Assembly (NCBI GenBank): GCA_949316235.1 | Contig: OX438755.1 | Location: 18,552,151 to 18,616,150 of the forward strand | Source of the DNA: Oegoconia quadripuncta | Lineage: Eukaryota; Arthropoda; Insecta; Lepidoptera; Autostichidae | Direction: 5' to 3' | DNA length: 64,000 nucleotides | Part shown: positions 21,220 to 32,255 of the stretch, one piece after another | Numbering within the stretch: the stretch's first letter is position 1 | How the letters are laid out: every line of letters begins with the position of its first letter | Notes under the pieces: model-generated | Told to the model about the DNA's origin: nothing | Seen by the model: only the letters and a program-made list of their open reading frames with translations | The model's database searches: none | Program-made: the position numbers and the translations under genes

Positions 21220-21660
21220 CATAGTACCACTTGACTCTCTCCCCCATAGGGTTAGGGGGGGTGGCGTCTACTGAGGGTTGAGGAGGACTGAACACTGTTG
21301 ATCCTGGCTTGCAGTGGCTGAGAGCGGAGGTGGGACGTCCATAGTATGAATTACATACAGTCGGTGCCAAAATTATTCATAGGTAAAGGGCTGTTATACA
21401 TGATTATATAAATAAATAAATAATGGTGTATTGTTGTTTTTAGGTAGATACTGATATATCAAAAACAGTAAACCTGCCTATTCAAACAGTCTAACCGGAG
21501 GCATTTGCACTAGACCCTGAATAATGCCTGGTTTAGCAACTGGGTAAACCGTCGCTGGTGCTGACGCTACAGGTTATATTATTATGCAAAATACCTTTGG
21601 ATATTCAATTATTTAACACTAGATTAAGCGAGCGGGTTTGCTTGTTTATTAACGTAGATA
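21220..21660. other. Unassigned sequence
   Basis: No repeat family recognised apart from short AAATA runs near 21410. Confidence 0.3.
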
Positions 21661-21665
21661 CACTA

Positions 21666-21750
21666 CAAACTGCATTCGTGGCTCAATGTAAACAACATAG
21701 GGTTTACGAATCGGAGGTCGCGGGTTCGATCCCCAGCGGAGTACATGTTT
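21666..21750 (+). mobile_element. SINE-A head only
   Basis: The tRNA-like head with A- and B-box sequences is well preserved. Similarity ends after TACATGTTTACTA. There is no tail, so later deletion is more likely than 5' truncation. Confidence 0.75.
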
Positions 21751-22003
21751 ACTAACTTGATTCAGTGATCTCACTCGTTCGAGATATCTATGCCGATAGG
21801 CATCAATAGGTTTGTCACTTTTGCACTCGTATCCAAGTGTGAAAGAGATAGACATGGCAAAGTCTATCGACAGTGAAATGTCGAGTGAGCGAATTGGGAT
21901 CCTGGGTTGCTACGATGATACGTGAATCCCGTGGAATCGTCAGAATTGTGCGGACAGATGAACGTTTATTGTGAGATTGAATCATCACCATAATCAGTCT
22001 TTA

Positions 22004-22390
22004 TCAAATCAAATCAAATCAAAAAGGTTTTATTTCGTAAGTTATAAGAATAACATTTGAAATCGTCATGACATGCAGTTATCGCTCATTCACTTGGCAG
22101 TCTCTCCAGAGAAGAACGAGCAAGAAACTCCGGGATTGCTCTTTTTAAATAAGTCAATACAAATACAATTTGAAATACCTAATTGTTTAAATTTATGATT
22201 CGACAAAGAAAAATAAGAATAAAATATACTGGATAATGCGGTTCATGTCCACACATTCTTATCATCCAGATAGTTAGAAATTTTATAATAGCCTTTGGCA
22301 CATGGTTTCCGTTTAATGGTTGTTTTAAATTTATTTAAAGGCAAATTTTGAATGTCTACCGGATGTCTTATTATGGGGCCCATAGTAAGA
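22004..22390 (-). mobile_element. LINE-R 3' end
   Basis: A TTTGA-type tail on the minus strand, then TTATTTCGTAAG, AGAGAAGAACGAGCAAGAAA and the coding-end block AGGCAAATTTTGAATGTC. The frame is degraded. Confidence 0.7.
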
Positions 22391-22399
22391 GACCACGTG

Positions 22400-22905
22400 T
22401 CATCACTTAAGGTGTCGGTACCTTATGTTACGAGTATAGGTACTATTATTTAGTTAGCGAAAGTTTATTTATTTGTATGTTCTTTATTCATGTCCGCACC
22501 GAACATTAGAATGACTAAACATATAAGTACAGATTGAAGGGTCGGACATCGACATACGCTACGTTTTCTTTGCAAAAAAAACACCACGCGAAAGCTAGCT
22601 CATAATATTCACTATAAGCGAGATACCTATCACTTCACAAGTAGTATTTCTAGATAAGTACTCATTAAAAATGTAATCAAAATATTCATTAAACTGTACA
22701 GATAGATCATCACTTTGTTTTATTATTATAAAGGGATCAATAACTGCTGGAACAGGTCAATTTAAGCAAGCTATTTATATTCAAACTTATTAGATAGACG
22801 GCAGGTTTCAAAGTTAATAGGGTTAATCCAGTTTCTATTTTGAAGTCCAAATTTCTCGAAATGAATAAGTAGATTCTAATGAAACTTTATGCGCTTATAG
22901 CACGT
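22400..22905. other. Unassigned AT-rich sequence
   Basis: No recognisable feature. Confidence 0.3.
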
Positions 22906-22910
22906 AGATA

Positions 22911-23197
22911 CCGCCTCCGTGGCTCAATGTAAACAACATTGGGTTTACGATTCGGAGGTCGCGGGTTCGATCCCCAGCGGGGTACATGTTTAAGTACTCC
23001 GTTTGGTTGGTGGTAGGGCATTTTAAATTTCCGCCTGGCTAGCTACCACCATCTTAACTAAATCTGCCGCCAAGCAGCAATGTTAATAGCATTGTTGTGT
23101 TCCGGTTGTCAGAGATAAGATAGCCAGTCCCCCAAATGTGTTGGGGTTTCCGGGTCAGTACGCTTCCACCTTCGACCTCATCTTCACTTAACATCAT
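22911..23197 (+). mobile_element. SINE-A copy lacking its last 50 bp
   Basis: A well-conserved head and body, one of the best 5' copies in the window. It ends at CACTTAACATCA just before the segment shared with LINE-F, followed by unrelated sequence. Confidence 0.85.
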
Positions 23198-23574
23198 AAA
23201 ATCAGCATTAAAAAAAACAGATTTAAAAAGTTAGTAGAGAACATTTTCGATAAAGAGTATTAAAACTAAATTAGACTTAAAGTTTTTCATAGTAGCAGAA
23301 AAAATGCAATATATTCTTTTAAATATGTCCAACACCTGTTGATGGAATGTGCTAGAAACCGAAATGAAAGAGATACCCTGATAAGACAATTAAAGCTGAG
23401 TTAACACGCTGTAGGTTTGGCTCAATCAATTTTTTGTAAACCTGGATCAATAGCGGCCAGATTATTATATAATATGTTTGTATCTTCTCATCAGTGAATC
23501 TTGATCAGGGTACGATGGGACTGTCATGTCTAGAAGGATTCACGTCCCTAAATTTAATAAAGATAAAAAAAAAC

Positions 23575-23676
23575 TTTTAAATTTGATATTTTTTCACCGT
23601 GATTGAGCAACAAACAGACAAACATTGTATATTTGTCTGTTTGCACTTTCGCATTTATAATATTAGTTAGATTTTT
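23575..23676 (-). mobile_element. Helitron-like repeat fragment
   Basis: Minus-strand sequence beginning AATATTATAAATGCGAAAGT, followed by a TTTGTCTGTT-type block and GTTGCTCAATCACGGTG. Confidence 0.4.
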
Positions 23677-24000
23677 ACAGATATGTAACCTTATTACTAA
23701 AGCGTATTACCCCGTAAAGCATACAGACGGGTTAAAATTCCAGCCCTTTATAGCTATAGTCTTTTGCACATAATCTCATCTCGACTTTCCTATCGTAAAC
23801 AGCTTTCCAAGTTTATTAGGTCGCGAGTACACTCGAGCGTTAGAGTTGTTGCGACTTGTTTGGGCGACTGCCAAGTGGGCTGCATTCAGTGTTGCCAGAT
23901 GGATGTTGATGGAATCAATAGTCGTATTGTTTCTTGTATCCAGAGATAAAATCTACATAGCTAATACAAGTGGCTATAGTTTTGGGGAAAATAATATTAA

Positions 24001-24440
24001 ATCAGATCAAATCAAAAAAGATTTATTTTGTAGGATAAAAACATTTGACATTATTGCTCATTCACAAAGCTGATTCCCTAGAGAAGAACGAACAAGAAAC
24101 TCAAGGGTTGCACTTCTAAATAAGTTTGGGTTACAATTATATTATACAATTAGACTGAATGTCGTTTTGAATTTATTTAAAGGTAAATTTTGAATGTCCA
24201 CTGGAACCTTATTATAAAAGCGTATACATTGCCCCTTAAATGACTTAGTTAGTTTGTGTAAACGGCTGACATGAACAGCAAGTTTATTTTTATATCTGGT
24301 ATTAACATTATGTATATCACAATTTTTCTTAAACGATTCTACATTTACATACATTAAGTTTTCGTAAACATATTGCGATGCTAATGTTAATATATTAATT
24401 TCTTTAAATTTATTATTAAGAGACACTTTATACTCATTTC
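24001..24440 (-). mobile_element. LINE-R 3' end with coding remnant
   Basis: The most informative LINE-R copy: the last ~94 codons of ORF2, the 3' UTR, an AATAAATC signal and a TTTGA-repeat tail. It is 5'-truncated. Confidence 0.75.
24142..24426 (-). pseudogene. LINE-R ORF2 C terminus
   Basis: A continuous frame of 94 codons containing KEINILTLASQYVYENLMYV, NTRYKNKLAVHVSRL and RFYNKVPVDIQNLPLNKFKT. This is the pattern of the extreme C terminus of many insect non-LTR ORF2 proteins: a stretch of helices after the reverse transcriptase with an invariant FYNKLP-like motif. All catalytic domains are missing. Matching fragments occur at 15690 and, in 3' UTR form only, at about eight other sites. 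Confidence 0.7.
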
Positions 24441-24444
24441 TACC

Positions 24445-25045
24445 CCACTTTTGCTGCGGGATCGCGGTCTTTTCACCAGGAACTGCTATGAACCTAAGAT
24501 AACTGTCACAAGGGTGAGTTTTATTAAACTAGTGGCCACTCAAACAAACAATAACAATAACTTCAAACAGTTACTGTATTCAAGTTGACAGTCGGTTACC
24601 GATCAAAGCTGTGCATCCTTCAATTGAAAGAAAAGGCCCAACTGTTAGTAAGGAATGAGAAAGAAAATAAGTTGGATTTTTATTCAATATCTACTAATTA
24701 TAATATAACTATAAAAAAAAACTCCAAATATTATGATATAATTTAAAAATAGACACAGACATTATTTATTTGACGCCACATTTTCTATTTCTTTATTTGG
24801 GAAACATACAGTACAAAATAGTATACATAAAAGGAACTATTATAGATGAGGCCAAAAGCGATTCCACTGATAGGATATCAATATACATATAAAGAAGAAT
24901 ATTTTTGTGTGTGTGTTGTATGTAAAAAGTCGTGTGATAGATATACTCGTACATGAAAATATAAAATTTAATAACATTTATGAATTTAGGAAATTGTGAC
25001 ATGTAACGTTCGGTCGTCCGTCGTAAGTCGGTCCTCATTCACAAT
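24445..25045. other. Unassigned AT-rich sequence
   Basis: No recognisable feature; the 81-codon minus-strand frame ending at 24793 is low-complexity. Confidence 0.3.
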
Positions 25046-25048
25046 AGC

Positions 25049-25415
25049 CACCTCCATGGCTCAATGTAAACAACATTGGGGTGACTTAATTTATTATCAA
25101 TTAATTACTTGTTAAATTAACTTTGTGGTGAATAAATACCTTTTATTTATTATTTATTTATTTATGAATCGGAGGTCAGGGATTCGATTCTCAACGGATT
25201 GTTTAGTAAATACTACTAAATAATATTCCGCTTGGTTGGTGGTACGGCATTTCAAATGTTTACCTGCCTAGCTACCAGCATCTAAGTCTGGCACCAAACA
25301 GCACTGTTATAATGGCATTGTTGTGTTCCAGTTGTAAAAGATAAGATAGCCAGTCCCCCAAAATAAGACGGAGTTTTCGTTCAATACGCTTCACATTAGA
25401 CGTGATTGAGGAATA
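25049..25415 (+). mobile_element. SINE-A copy interrupted by a LINE tail
   Basis: The head starts CCACCTCCATGGCTCAATG and breaks after ACATTGGG (25080). It resumes at about 25165 with GAATCGGAGGTC and runs to GACGTGATTGAGG. The insertion (25081-25164) ends with TGAATAAATACCTTTTATTT plus ATTT units, an end also found at 53313-53350. Confidence 0.7.
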
Positions 25416-25429
25416 GTTCGTCGAAGTGC

Positions 25430-25716
25430 GTCGGTGGTTCAGCGGTTAAGACGCGGGCTCTCAATTTGAGGTCCGGGGCAATACGACCAATGAGTTTTTA
25501 AATTTAATTTAATTACTTATGTGCATTTATCCGACTGCTTATAAACGGTGAAGGAAAACATCGTGAGGAAATCTGCATGCCTGAGAAATAAAAATTTAGA
25601 GGCATATGAAGTCCCCAACCCGCATTGGGCCAGCGTGGTGGAGTATGGCCCATACTCCCTCCCATACGAGGGAAGGCCTATATCCCTGCAGTGGGATGTT
25701 TACGGGCTGATGATGA
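25430..25716 (+). mobile_element. SINE-C copy
   Basis: A third tRNA-derived family. Head CGTCGGTGGTTCAGCGGTTA, body GTGAAGGAAAACATCGTGAG and GGGCCAGCGTGGTGGA, and 3' end GGAAGGCCTATATCCCTGCA, GTGG and GGGCTGATGATGATGA. The 3' end resembles the end of an RTE LINE ORF2 (see 49393-49505). Confidence 0.75.
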
Positions 25717-25719
25717 TGA

Positions 25720-26140
25720 GCATAAGTTCTAACCAACTGTTCTGCATAAAGAAAAATGAAGATAGAGAAATGTTTTCGAAATTTATTTTTCCATTACTAG
25801 CAACACCAAAAAATGCAGTGAACTGGCAACACTGGCTGCATGCGGTTTAGTTCAAATAAATGTTGTGTACAATCGGGAACGATGTCTGTTTTCGTTTTCC
25901 TGTTTTGGATAGCTTTAGGTACAATTACGTAAAAGCCGAGTGTACTCAACGTAATGGAAAGTCAATTTCTATCTACTACAAGATATCTAACGATGCATTT
26001 ACTTTGGTTCAGTTTAAACGATGGTCCATTAAAAGTAAGTCTAGATTATGGAAAATTTAGAAAATCCCCGAGAAAAATCATCAAGATAGACGAATCTAAA
26101 TATGTTAAAGCTAAAAATCATTGAAACGGCTTAACCGGTT
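25720..26140. other. Unassigned sequence
   Basis: No repeat family recognised. Two short open frames without known motifs. Confidence 0.3.
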
Positions 26141-26143
26141 TTT

Positions 26144-26262
26144 ATCAAAGTCAAAGTCAAAAAATATTTATTTCGTAGGATAAAGATTATCACTTGAAAA
26201 CGTCACATTATTTATCTTAATATTAAAATTATTGACATTATTGCTCATTCGCAAAGCAGATA
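26144..26262 (-). mobile_element. LINE-R 3' end
   Basis: GTCAAA-type tail, TTATTTCGTAGGATAAAG, and the segment ATCTTAATATTAAAA, which shows the uninterrupted form of the site used by two insertions elsewhere (15794 and 26796). A SINE-B abuts its upstream side. Confidence 0.65.
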
Positions 26263-26265
26263 AAT

Positions 26266-26546
26266 AATAAATAAATAATAATAATAATAAATCTCCTTAG
26301 ACATACACACAGCGCCATCTAGTTCCACAGTAAGCAACTATATGCTTGTGTTGTGGATACCAGATGGTTGATATAATACATAAATATTTTTTTTGTAAAT
26401 AAATACTTATTATAAATGAAAACATCCATAACTCGGGTACACATGTCCGTATTCATCACACAAACATATGCCCCTAGCGGGATTCGAACCCGCAACCTTT
26501 TGGTATAGTGGTCAGAGTTGCTTACCACTACACCAAACAGGTCGTC
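26266..26546 (-). mobile_element. SINE-B copy, full length
   Basis: ATA-type tail at the left, complete body, and a head ending ACACCAAACAGGTCGTC at the right. Confidence 0.85.
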
Positions 26547-26697
26547 TATTTCATCATCATTTATCAAACATGGCTAAGAACCACCGCTACAAAACCTGCT
26601 TTCGAATAAAAAAAAAACCGCATCCAAATCGGTTGGTGCCACGCACGACAGACACATACATAGCAGTCAAATTTATACTCTTTTTGCTGGTTAATAA

Positions 26698-26945
26698 AAA
26701 TCATTTAAAAAGAGCAACCCGTGAGTTTCTTGTTTGTTCTTCTCTGGGGAGCCAGCTTTGTGAATGAGCAGTGATGTCAATGTTTTTAATATTAATCCGG
26801 GTTAGTACGCTTCCACCTTCGACCTCATCTTCACTTAACATCAGGTGTGATTGAGGTCAAGTACGAACCCGTCGTGCATAAAAAAAAAAAAATTAAAAAT
26901 GTGACGTTTTCAAGTGATAATTTTATCCTACGAAATAAATATTTT
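26698..26945 (+). mobile_element. LINE-R 3' end interrupted by SINE-A
   Basis: TTTAAAAAGAGCAACCCGTG and TTCTTCTCTGGGGAGCCAGC at the left; ATGTGACGTTTTCAAGTGAT and a CCTACGAAATAAATATTTT end at the right; a SINE-A in between. Confidence 0.7.
26796..26892 (+). mobile_element. 5'-truncated SINE-A nested in LINE-R
   Basis: Begins in TCCGGGTTAGTACGC and runs through the complete tail to a long A run. It sits at the same place in LINE-R as the LINE-F copy at 15794. ATTAA on both sides may be the target duplication. Confidence 0.8.
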
Positions 26946-27092
26946 GTGAATTTAAATTAAAGCTTTATATTAAATATCTAAAAACCCGCCAGAAGATTTT
27001 GATTTGCCGGGAACCATGCTGGATTTTTTAACATAAAGTGTATCTTATGACAATGGGCATCAAGACAAATAGAACGATTTGGATCCGGTTTA

Positions 27093-27445
27093 CCTTTTTT
27101 TATACACAACGGTTTGGTACTTGACCTCAATCACACCTGATGTTAAGTGAAGTCATCTTCACTTCCACCATCGACCTCATGGTCGAAGTTGGAAGCGAAC
27201 TGACCCGGAAACCTCAACAGATTTGGAGGACTGGTTATCTTATCTCTGACTACCGGAACATAACAATGCTATCAACATTGCTGCTTGGCAGCAGATTTAG
27301 AGAATATGATGGTAGCTAGTCAGGCGTACATTTAAAATGCCCCACCACCAACCAAACCGAGTACTTAAACATGTACCCCGCTGGGGATCGAACCCGCGAC
27401 CTCCCAATCGTAAACCCAATGTTGATTACATTGAGCCACGGTGGT
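27093..27445 (-). mobile_element. SINE-A copy with small internal snap-back
   Basis: Full length. Between about 27150 and 27200 the sequence ACTTCCACCATCGACCTCA is inserted next to its normal inverted counterpart, making a short hairpin. Confidence 0.85.
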
Positions 27446-27449
27446 TTAA

Positions 27450-27835
27450 TACCGTTCCTTAAATACTGCAATTGAGGAGATGCCCTGAACATTGAGAAGA
27501 ATTTTATTCATCAATAATGTTTTATTTACCAAACTATTCAACATTTTATCCACAAATATAAACAAGACAGAAGTAATAGTACTTTTCCCACTATTCGGTA
27601 GATTTAGTTTTCGTTGGGCCGGCAAACCGTCCGTTTCCTGCTACTTCCGTTTAGGATTCCGTTGTTGATATAAACATTATACCATCTGTGGGAGGAAATT
27701 ACGAAAATTGTAAATTTGAAATCTTATATCGTTTTTCAGTAGCAAGACGAAAGAAGTAAATAGAAATTATATTGTAATACCTACATGCAGATTTTTATTA
27801 CATATTTAATTTTACAAAAACAAAATATGTAACTA
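27450..27835. other. Unassigned AT-rich sequence
   Basis: No recognisable feature. Confidence 0.3.
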
Positions 27836-27837
27836 AA

Positions 27838-28054
27838 ATTATAAATGCGAAAGTTTGGATGTTTGTTTGTTTCTTGTTCAATCACGGCCAAACGGATGAA
27901 GGGATTTGGATGAAATTTGGTATGTAGGTAGAACATACCCTGGATTAAGACATAGGATATTTTTTATCCCGATAAAGTTAATAGATATAGGATAAACAAA
28001 TTTCCGCGATAAGTTATTCCACGCTGGCGAAGCCGCGGGCGGAAAGCTGGAATA
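27838..28054 (+). mobile_element. Helitron-like non-autonomous repeat, best copy
   Basis: Starts AAATTATAAATGCGAAAGTT, contains GATTTGGATGAAATTTGGTA and CATAGGATATTTTTTATCCC, and ends with a GC hairpin (GGCGAAGCCGCGGGCGG) followed by AAAGCTGG. A 3' hairpin followed by a CTRR end is typical of Helitrons, but the 5' end was not verified. Confidence 0.5.
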
Positions 28055-28404
28055 TAATATTTCGGACAGTTACACCAATCGTCTTCTTCCAAACAAGCAA
28101 ACTTGTACTATGGATACTAGTTTAAGGATAAATATACATAAATATTTATACAACGTGTAACGATAAAGGTATATCAAGCCGCAAGGGGGAAAAAGTACCC
28201 ATCATAACTAACAAACTGTTATTCTACAACTTTCAGAAATTCGTAAAAGAACTGACTTGACCTGTACTTTTAGTATGTAGATGCGATTTTTTTTTTCACG
28301 AATTTCCAAAACCTGTTGTACAATAGCTGTTAATAATGATAGCACTCTTAGCCCCGTTCGGGTTGTTATAGCCTTTCCGTTACCATGTTGTACCATAAAC
28401 ATGC

Positions 28405-28514
28405 ATGCATGCCATGGCCAGGGAACAAATGTTTGTATTCATCACACGAACGGGATTCAAACCAGCAACCGTTTGTTTCTCAGACAGGGTCACATCCACT
28501 GCACAATTTGGTCG
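28405..28514 (-). mobile_element. SINE-B' fragment
   Basis: On the minus strand, a head with GGTTTGAATCCCG followed by TGTGATGAATACAAACATTT. Tail missing. Confidence 0.5.
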
Positions 28515-28520
28515 TCAATG

Positions 28521-28862
28521 AAGTCAAATCATTATATTTTATTTCATAGGATAAAATTATCACTTGAAAACGTCACTATTAATATTACATTTAAATTTAC
28601 TGCTCATTCACAAAGCAGACTCCCCAGAGAAGAACGAGCAAGAAACTCTAGGGTTGCTCTTTTAAACAGGTTATGGGTTACAATTTGTGATTTGATAATT
28701 ATATGAATAATAAGACAGCTATATCCATGCTTGCTTATCATTCAAATAGTCAGTGATTTTACAATAGCCTTTTGCTAATAATTTCTGTTTTATGATTGCT
28801 TTAAATTTAATTAAAGGCAAATTTTGAATGTCTACTGGAACCTTATTATAAATATGTATCTT
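28521..28862 (-). mobile_element. LINE-R 3' end
   Basis: Tail side TTTTATTTCATAGGATAAAA, then AGAGAAGAACGAGCAAGAAA and the coding-end remnant AGGCAAATTTTGAATGTCTA. Confidence 0.7.
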
Positions 28863-28904
28863 ATATTACTTTCACTGCAATAAAGAATTAAGAATTGACA
28901 AACG

Positions 28905-29060
28905 ATTGGTGTAGAGGCTAGCCCTTTCAGCGAAACCAACGGTTACAGGTTCGAATCCCGCTAGGAGTAAATGTTTGTGTGATAAAACATTCGCGAGTCA
29001 TGGATATTCCTTAGTTTGGGGCTAGATGATGTCTGAAACATTACTTATAATTTATTATAT
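28905..29060 (+). mobile_element. SINE-B' copy
   Basis: A-box-like TTGGTGTAGAGGCTAG, B-box GGTTCGAATCCCGC, then a short body ending GATGTCTGAAACATTA, as in the copy at 20515. Confidence 0.6.
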
Positions 29061-29269
29061 AACTTCCTTTCTTAAATATTTCATTTGTTTATCCCGAGGG
29101 AACTACTGATTTTATGTAATGTATGTAATGTAAATGGGCTGATGGCGTTTGTTATTGTTGTTGTGTATACTCGGAATTTGTTTATTTCCTAAGCATATCA
29201 TTAATTTAAGTATTAATTTTACATAAATATTATGACTGTGAATTTAATATTTGCATGCCTGATGAGTTG

Positions 29270-29360
29270 GCTGAATACTTTACTGGACTAAATCTTAAGA
29301 TCTCTTTTATGTAGATAGTATTCTTGCAAATAAAGACTTCTAGTCTATTCTATTCTATCG
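29270..29360 (+). mobile_element. Retrotransposon 3' end with TATTC tail
   Basis: CTTGCAAATAAAGACTTCTA followed by TCTATTC units, the usual 3' structure of a LINE. A related end is at 57290-57445. Confidence 0.5.
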
Positions 29361-29497
29361 GGATAAAAATATCCTATGTCTTAATTTAGGGTATTTTCTA
29401 CCTATATACCAAATTTTATCCAAATCCGTTCCGCTGTTTCGCCATGATTGTGCAACAAACAAACATACAAACTTTCGCAATTATAATATTAATTAGG
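29356..29497 (-). mobile_element. Helitron-like repeat fragment
   Basis: Minus-strand AATTATAATTGCGAAAGTT-type start, TTGTTGCACAATCATGGCG and GGATAAAATTTGGTATATAG; lacks the hairpin end. Confidence 0.45.
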
Positions 29498-29499
29498 TT

Positions 29500-29850
29500 C
29501 TTTTTCTTTGCAAGAAATCATCAAGCTACAGAACCCTTTGTTTCAATCTCGAATATTACGCACATAATGTTATTTTTCCGTTTTATTTTTGGCCCAGCAA
29601 ACAGAGCTTCGTTGGGGAGGGACAGAAACAATAAAACCCTACCCTTGGGCAGTGGGCATTTTGAGATTAAATAAATCATGGGTCATGTCTAAGAAGCGTT
29701 CCTTTTTTGATTGCTCCAACTACAGATAAGGGATTTGTTATATCATATCTAATAGGGCATAAGAAATAATAATGGAATATTCACTGATCCAGGTTTATTT
29801 GATATCAACTTATAGGGCCGTCGCATCTAGCTGCTATTAGTGAGTATAGC
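29500..29850. other. Unassigned sequence
   Basis: No repeat family recognised; a short plus-strand frame ending at 29674 has no known motif. Confidence 0.3.
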
Positions 29851-29856
29851 TTAGTA

Positions 29857-30177
29857 TTTTTTTATGCACAACGGGGTAACACTTGACCTGAATCATACCG
29901 ATGTTAAGTGAAGATGATTAGTGAAGATGTGGAAGGTAGACTACTAACCCGGAAACTCTTATAAACTTATCTCTGACAACCGAAAACAGCAATGCTATTA
30001 ACATTGCTGTTTTGGCGGTAGACTTAGATAAGATGGTGGTAGCTAACGAAGCAGAGTTTGGAAATGCCCTATCATCAACCAAACCGTGTAAGTATTAATC
30101 ATATACCCAACCGCGGGTCGAACCCGCGACCTCTGATTCGTAAACCTTATGTTGTTTACATTGAGCCATGGAGGCGG
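29857..30177 (-). mobile_element. SINE-A copy, diverged full length
   Basis: Poly-T, tail, body and head are all present with many substitutions. Confidence 0.8.
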
Positions 30178-30329
30178 TTACTAATAGTCGGAATAGAATA
30201 GAATACCTTTAATTTATTTACTCTTCAATTGGGTAAATTAAATTATGTGTCATATGTGAGAGTAGTTATAAGATATGCAAAAATGCTGTGTAAGCACTTT
30301 GTGACCTTTCACAGATTGTTTTTTTTTTT

Positions 30330-30587
30330 AATAATTCCTTGGGCATATACAGACTGCGCCATCTAGTTCCACATTAAGCAACTAGGCTTGTGTTGTGGGT
30401 ACCAGATAATTGATACACTACACAAATACATTTTTTTTTTGTAAATAAATACATATATAAATGAAAAACATCCACAACTCGGGTACACATGTCCGTATTC
30501 ATCATACAAACATATGCCCCTAGCGGGATTCGAACCCGCGATCTTTTGGTAAAGCAGCAGAGTTTCTAACCACTACACCAAACAGGT
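30330..30587 (-). mobile_element. SINE-B copy, full length
   Basis: 3' end GACTGCGCCATCTAGTTCC, long T run within the body, and a complete head with B-box sequence GGATTCGAACCC on the plus strand. Confidence 0.85.
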
Positions 30588-30695
30588 TTCATGCAAACCT
30601 CTAATTTGTGAAATATAAAATATTACCTCTGACTTGACGTTAAATTAAGAAACTTAATTTTTCAGTTGAAGTTATAAAGGAATTCCATCCCCTAT

Positions 30696-30881
30696 ATGAT
30701 TGTAACAATGTCCAGGAATATTATGAGGAGAGGTGAAACGCGTGTTACTAAGAGAGTCAGATATAGATGTCCATGGTTGGAAAGGAAGAGGAAGACCACG
30801 GAAAAGATGGATGGATTATGTGATTGGTGATATGAACGAAAATAGCGTGAATGATGAGGTAACGGCTGATAGAGTCCATTT
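30696..30881 (+). pseudogene. RTE-clade ORF2 C-terminal fragment
   Basis: One frame reads MSRNIMRRGETRVTKRVRYR; after a one-base shift the next reads HGWKGRGRPRKRWMDYVIGD. Both belong to the C-terminal extension of RTE-type ORF2, where the order is RRGE, then GRGRPxKRWMD. No catalytic domain remains. Confidence 0.65.
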
Positions 30882-30889
30882 TGTATTTA

Positions 30890-31640
30890 TAATGATGTCA
30901 TAAATAATAGTTATGCAAACACGATTGATAGTCGATCGGTGGTCGGGTGTTTTTGGCGCCCCACACATGATGGCGCCTAGTGCGGTCGCCCGCTCGCACC
31001 GCTCTAGGGCCGCCCCTGGGTAAGCAGTACCGAGGTACCAGGTTCCAGTAGTGATATGATCTCAAATTTTATACGGTAGATACTACCGGAACGCAACTCT
31101 TTACCATAGGCTAATTGCATTATTCTATAAATATATTTATAATATAACATTCCGGCACTAGTGCAAATAATGGCACCTCATAAGACCAAATCGGCTGAGT
31201 CGGTCGGAAAAACGGTAGGTAGTCGACTAAAAATAGTAAAGAGGATCAAGATTGGTTTAGTGTATACATAATATAGTGAAAATTCGGAACAAACTTCTAA
31301 ATGAATTTTGTAAATATACTCGAAGATAAACAAACATGGTGTTTAATTGAGCTATTGTTCCTTCCTCGGATTTGAAAATAAGCTTCGTACAAAACAATCA
31401 ACTCTTGGATACGCCAGCTAGCAAACTTTTACTTCGCCCGCGTGGAATTAGGAATTACATGATTTACTTTCTAATATTATATCCTGATACACCTACTTTA
31501 TTGTTTTCAAGAGCGTATAACTTTGATAAACATCCAGACACTGGCAACATATTGATGATTAGTTATTCATGCTTGGATATCGGAGCATAGCCCACTTAGT
31601 TTTGAAATCACAGCATCCATCAATCCATGAACACAAATAC
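30890..31640. other. Unassigned; GC-rich patch at 30935-31020
   Basis: Mostly unassigned. The GC-rich patch includes the near-palindrome GGCGCCCCACACATGATGGC, and a fragment resembling the Helitron-like 3' hairpin (CTTCGCCCGCGTGGAATTA) lies near 31430. No gene recognised. Confidence 0.3.
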
Positions 31641-31644
31641 CTAC

Positions 31645-31646
<2 letters not shown>

Positions 31647-31736
<90 letters not shown>

Positions 31737-31779
31737 CGTGCGTGCGTGTGTGTGTGTGTGCGTGCGTGTATGTGTGTGT
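31647..31779. repeat. TG dinucleotide microsatellite
   Basis: About 133 bp of TG repeats, pure for the first ~85 bp and then mixed with CGTG units. Frames read through it (poly Cys-Val or Thr-His) are artefacts. Confidence 0.98.
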
Positions 31780-32026
31780 CTTACCTGCTTCCGATGTGGG
31801 AGCAGCTAAAACCACAAGCAGACACTAAAATCCATAAACACAAATACACTCTCTCTATTTTGTGCCGGTTTTGTTGTGTCCACCCTTTGTTTTCCTTAAT
31901 GCCACACCATCTAACTGCAATGAATGTGAAATTGTAGACGACGTTTACCACATCTTGATGGAGTGTGTCCGAAATGAGGCCGAGAGGCAACAAGTTTTCA
32001 TCAAAATGAATTTTATCTGGGAAATG

Positions 32027-32170
32027 TGTGGGAAAATATAAAGTAAGAACACTAGATGTTTACATGATAAATGTATATTTGGAAGTGATTGTCACAGTAA
32101 AAGCAGATGTTCTATACTAAAAATTCAAAATAAAATAGTTCTAATATGGCCAGTATCACATCTTACAACA
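32027..32170 (-). repeat. Copia 3' LTR
   Basis: A 144-bp repeat identical by eye to 36341-36484. On the plus strand it begins TGTGGGAAAATATAAAG and ends CACATCTTACAACA. Relative to the element's transcription (minus) it is the downstream LTR. Confidence 0.97.
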
Positions 32171-32177
32171 TCCACCC
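32171..32177 (-). promoter_or_regulatory. Polypurine tract of the Copia element
   Basis: GGGTGGA on the minus strand abuts the 3' LTR, the position of the plus-strand primer. It is short, as is common in Copia elements. Confidence 0.6.
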
Positions 32178-32255
32178 GTAATGACCATATTCAGAAGCCT
32201 TAGTAATAACAAACAAACACTGTAACATATAGAAAAACATTGTAACATAAAGTAA

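Noticed and set aside
22911..22982. tRNA gene (A-box and B-box-like sequences)
   Set aside because: The same head recurs about twenty times, always followed by the SINE-A body, and does not fold into a complete cloverleaf by inspection. It is the SINE promoter. The same applies to all SINE-B and SINE-C heads.
27838..28054. Firm assignment to Helitrons
   Set aside because: Only the 3' hairpin and CTRR-like end fit. The 5' end and insertion between A and T could not be verified, so it is called Helitron-like.
31567..31937. Open frames of 60-122 codons across the TG microsatellite
   Set aside because: They encode only Cys-Val or Thr-His repeats produced by the dinucleotide run.
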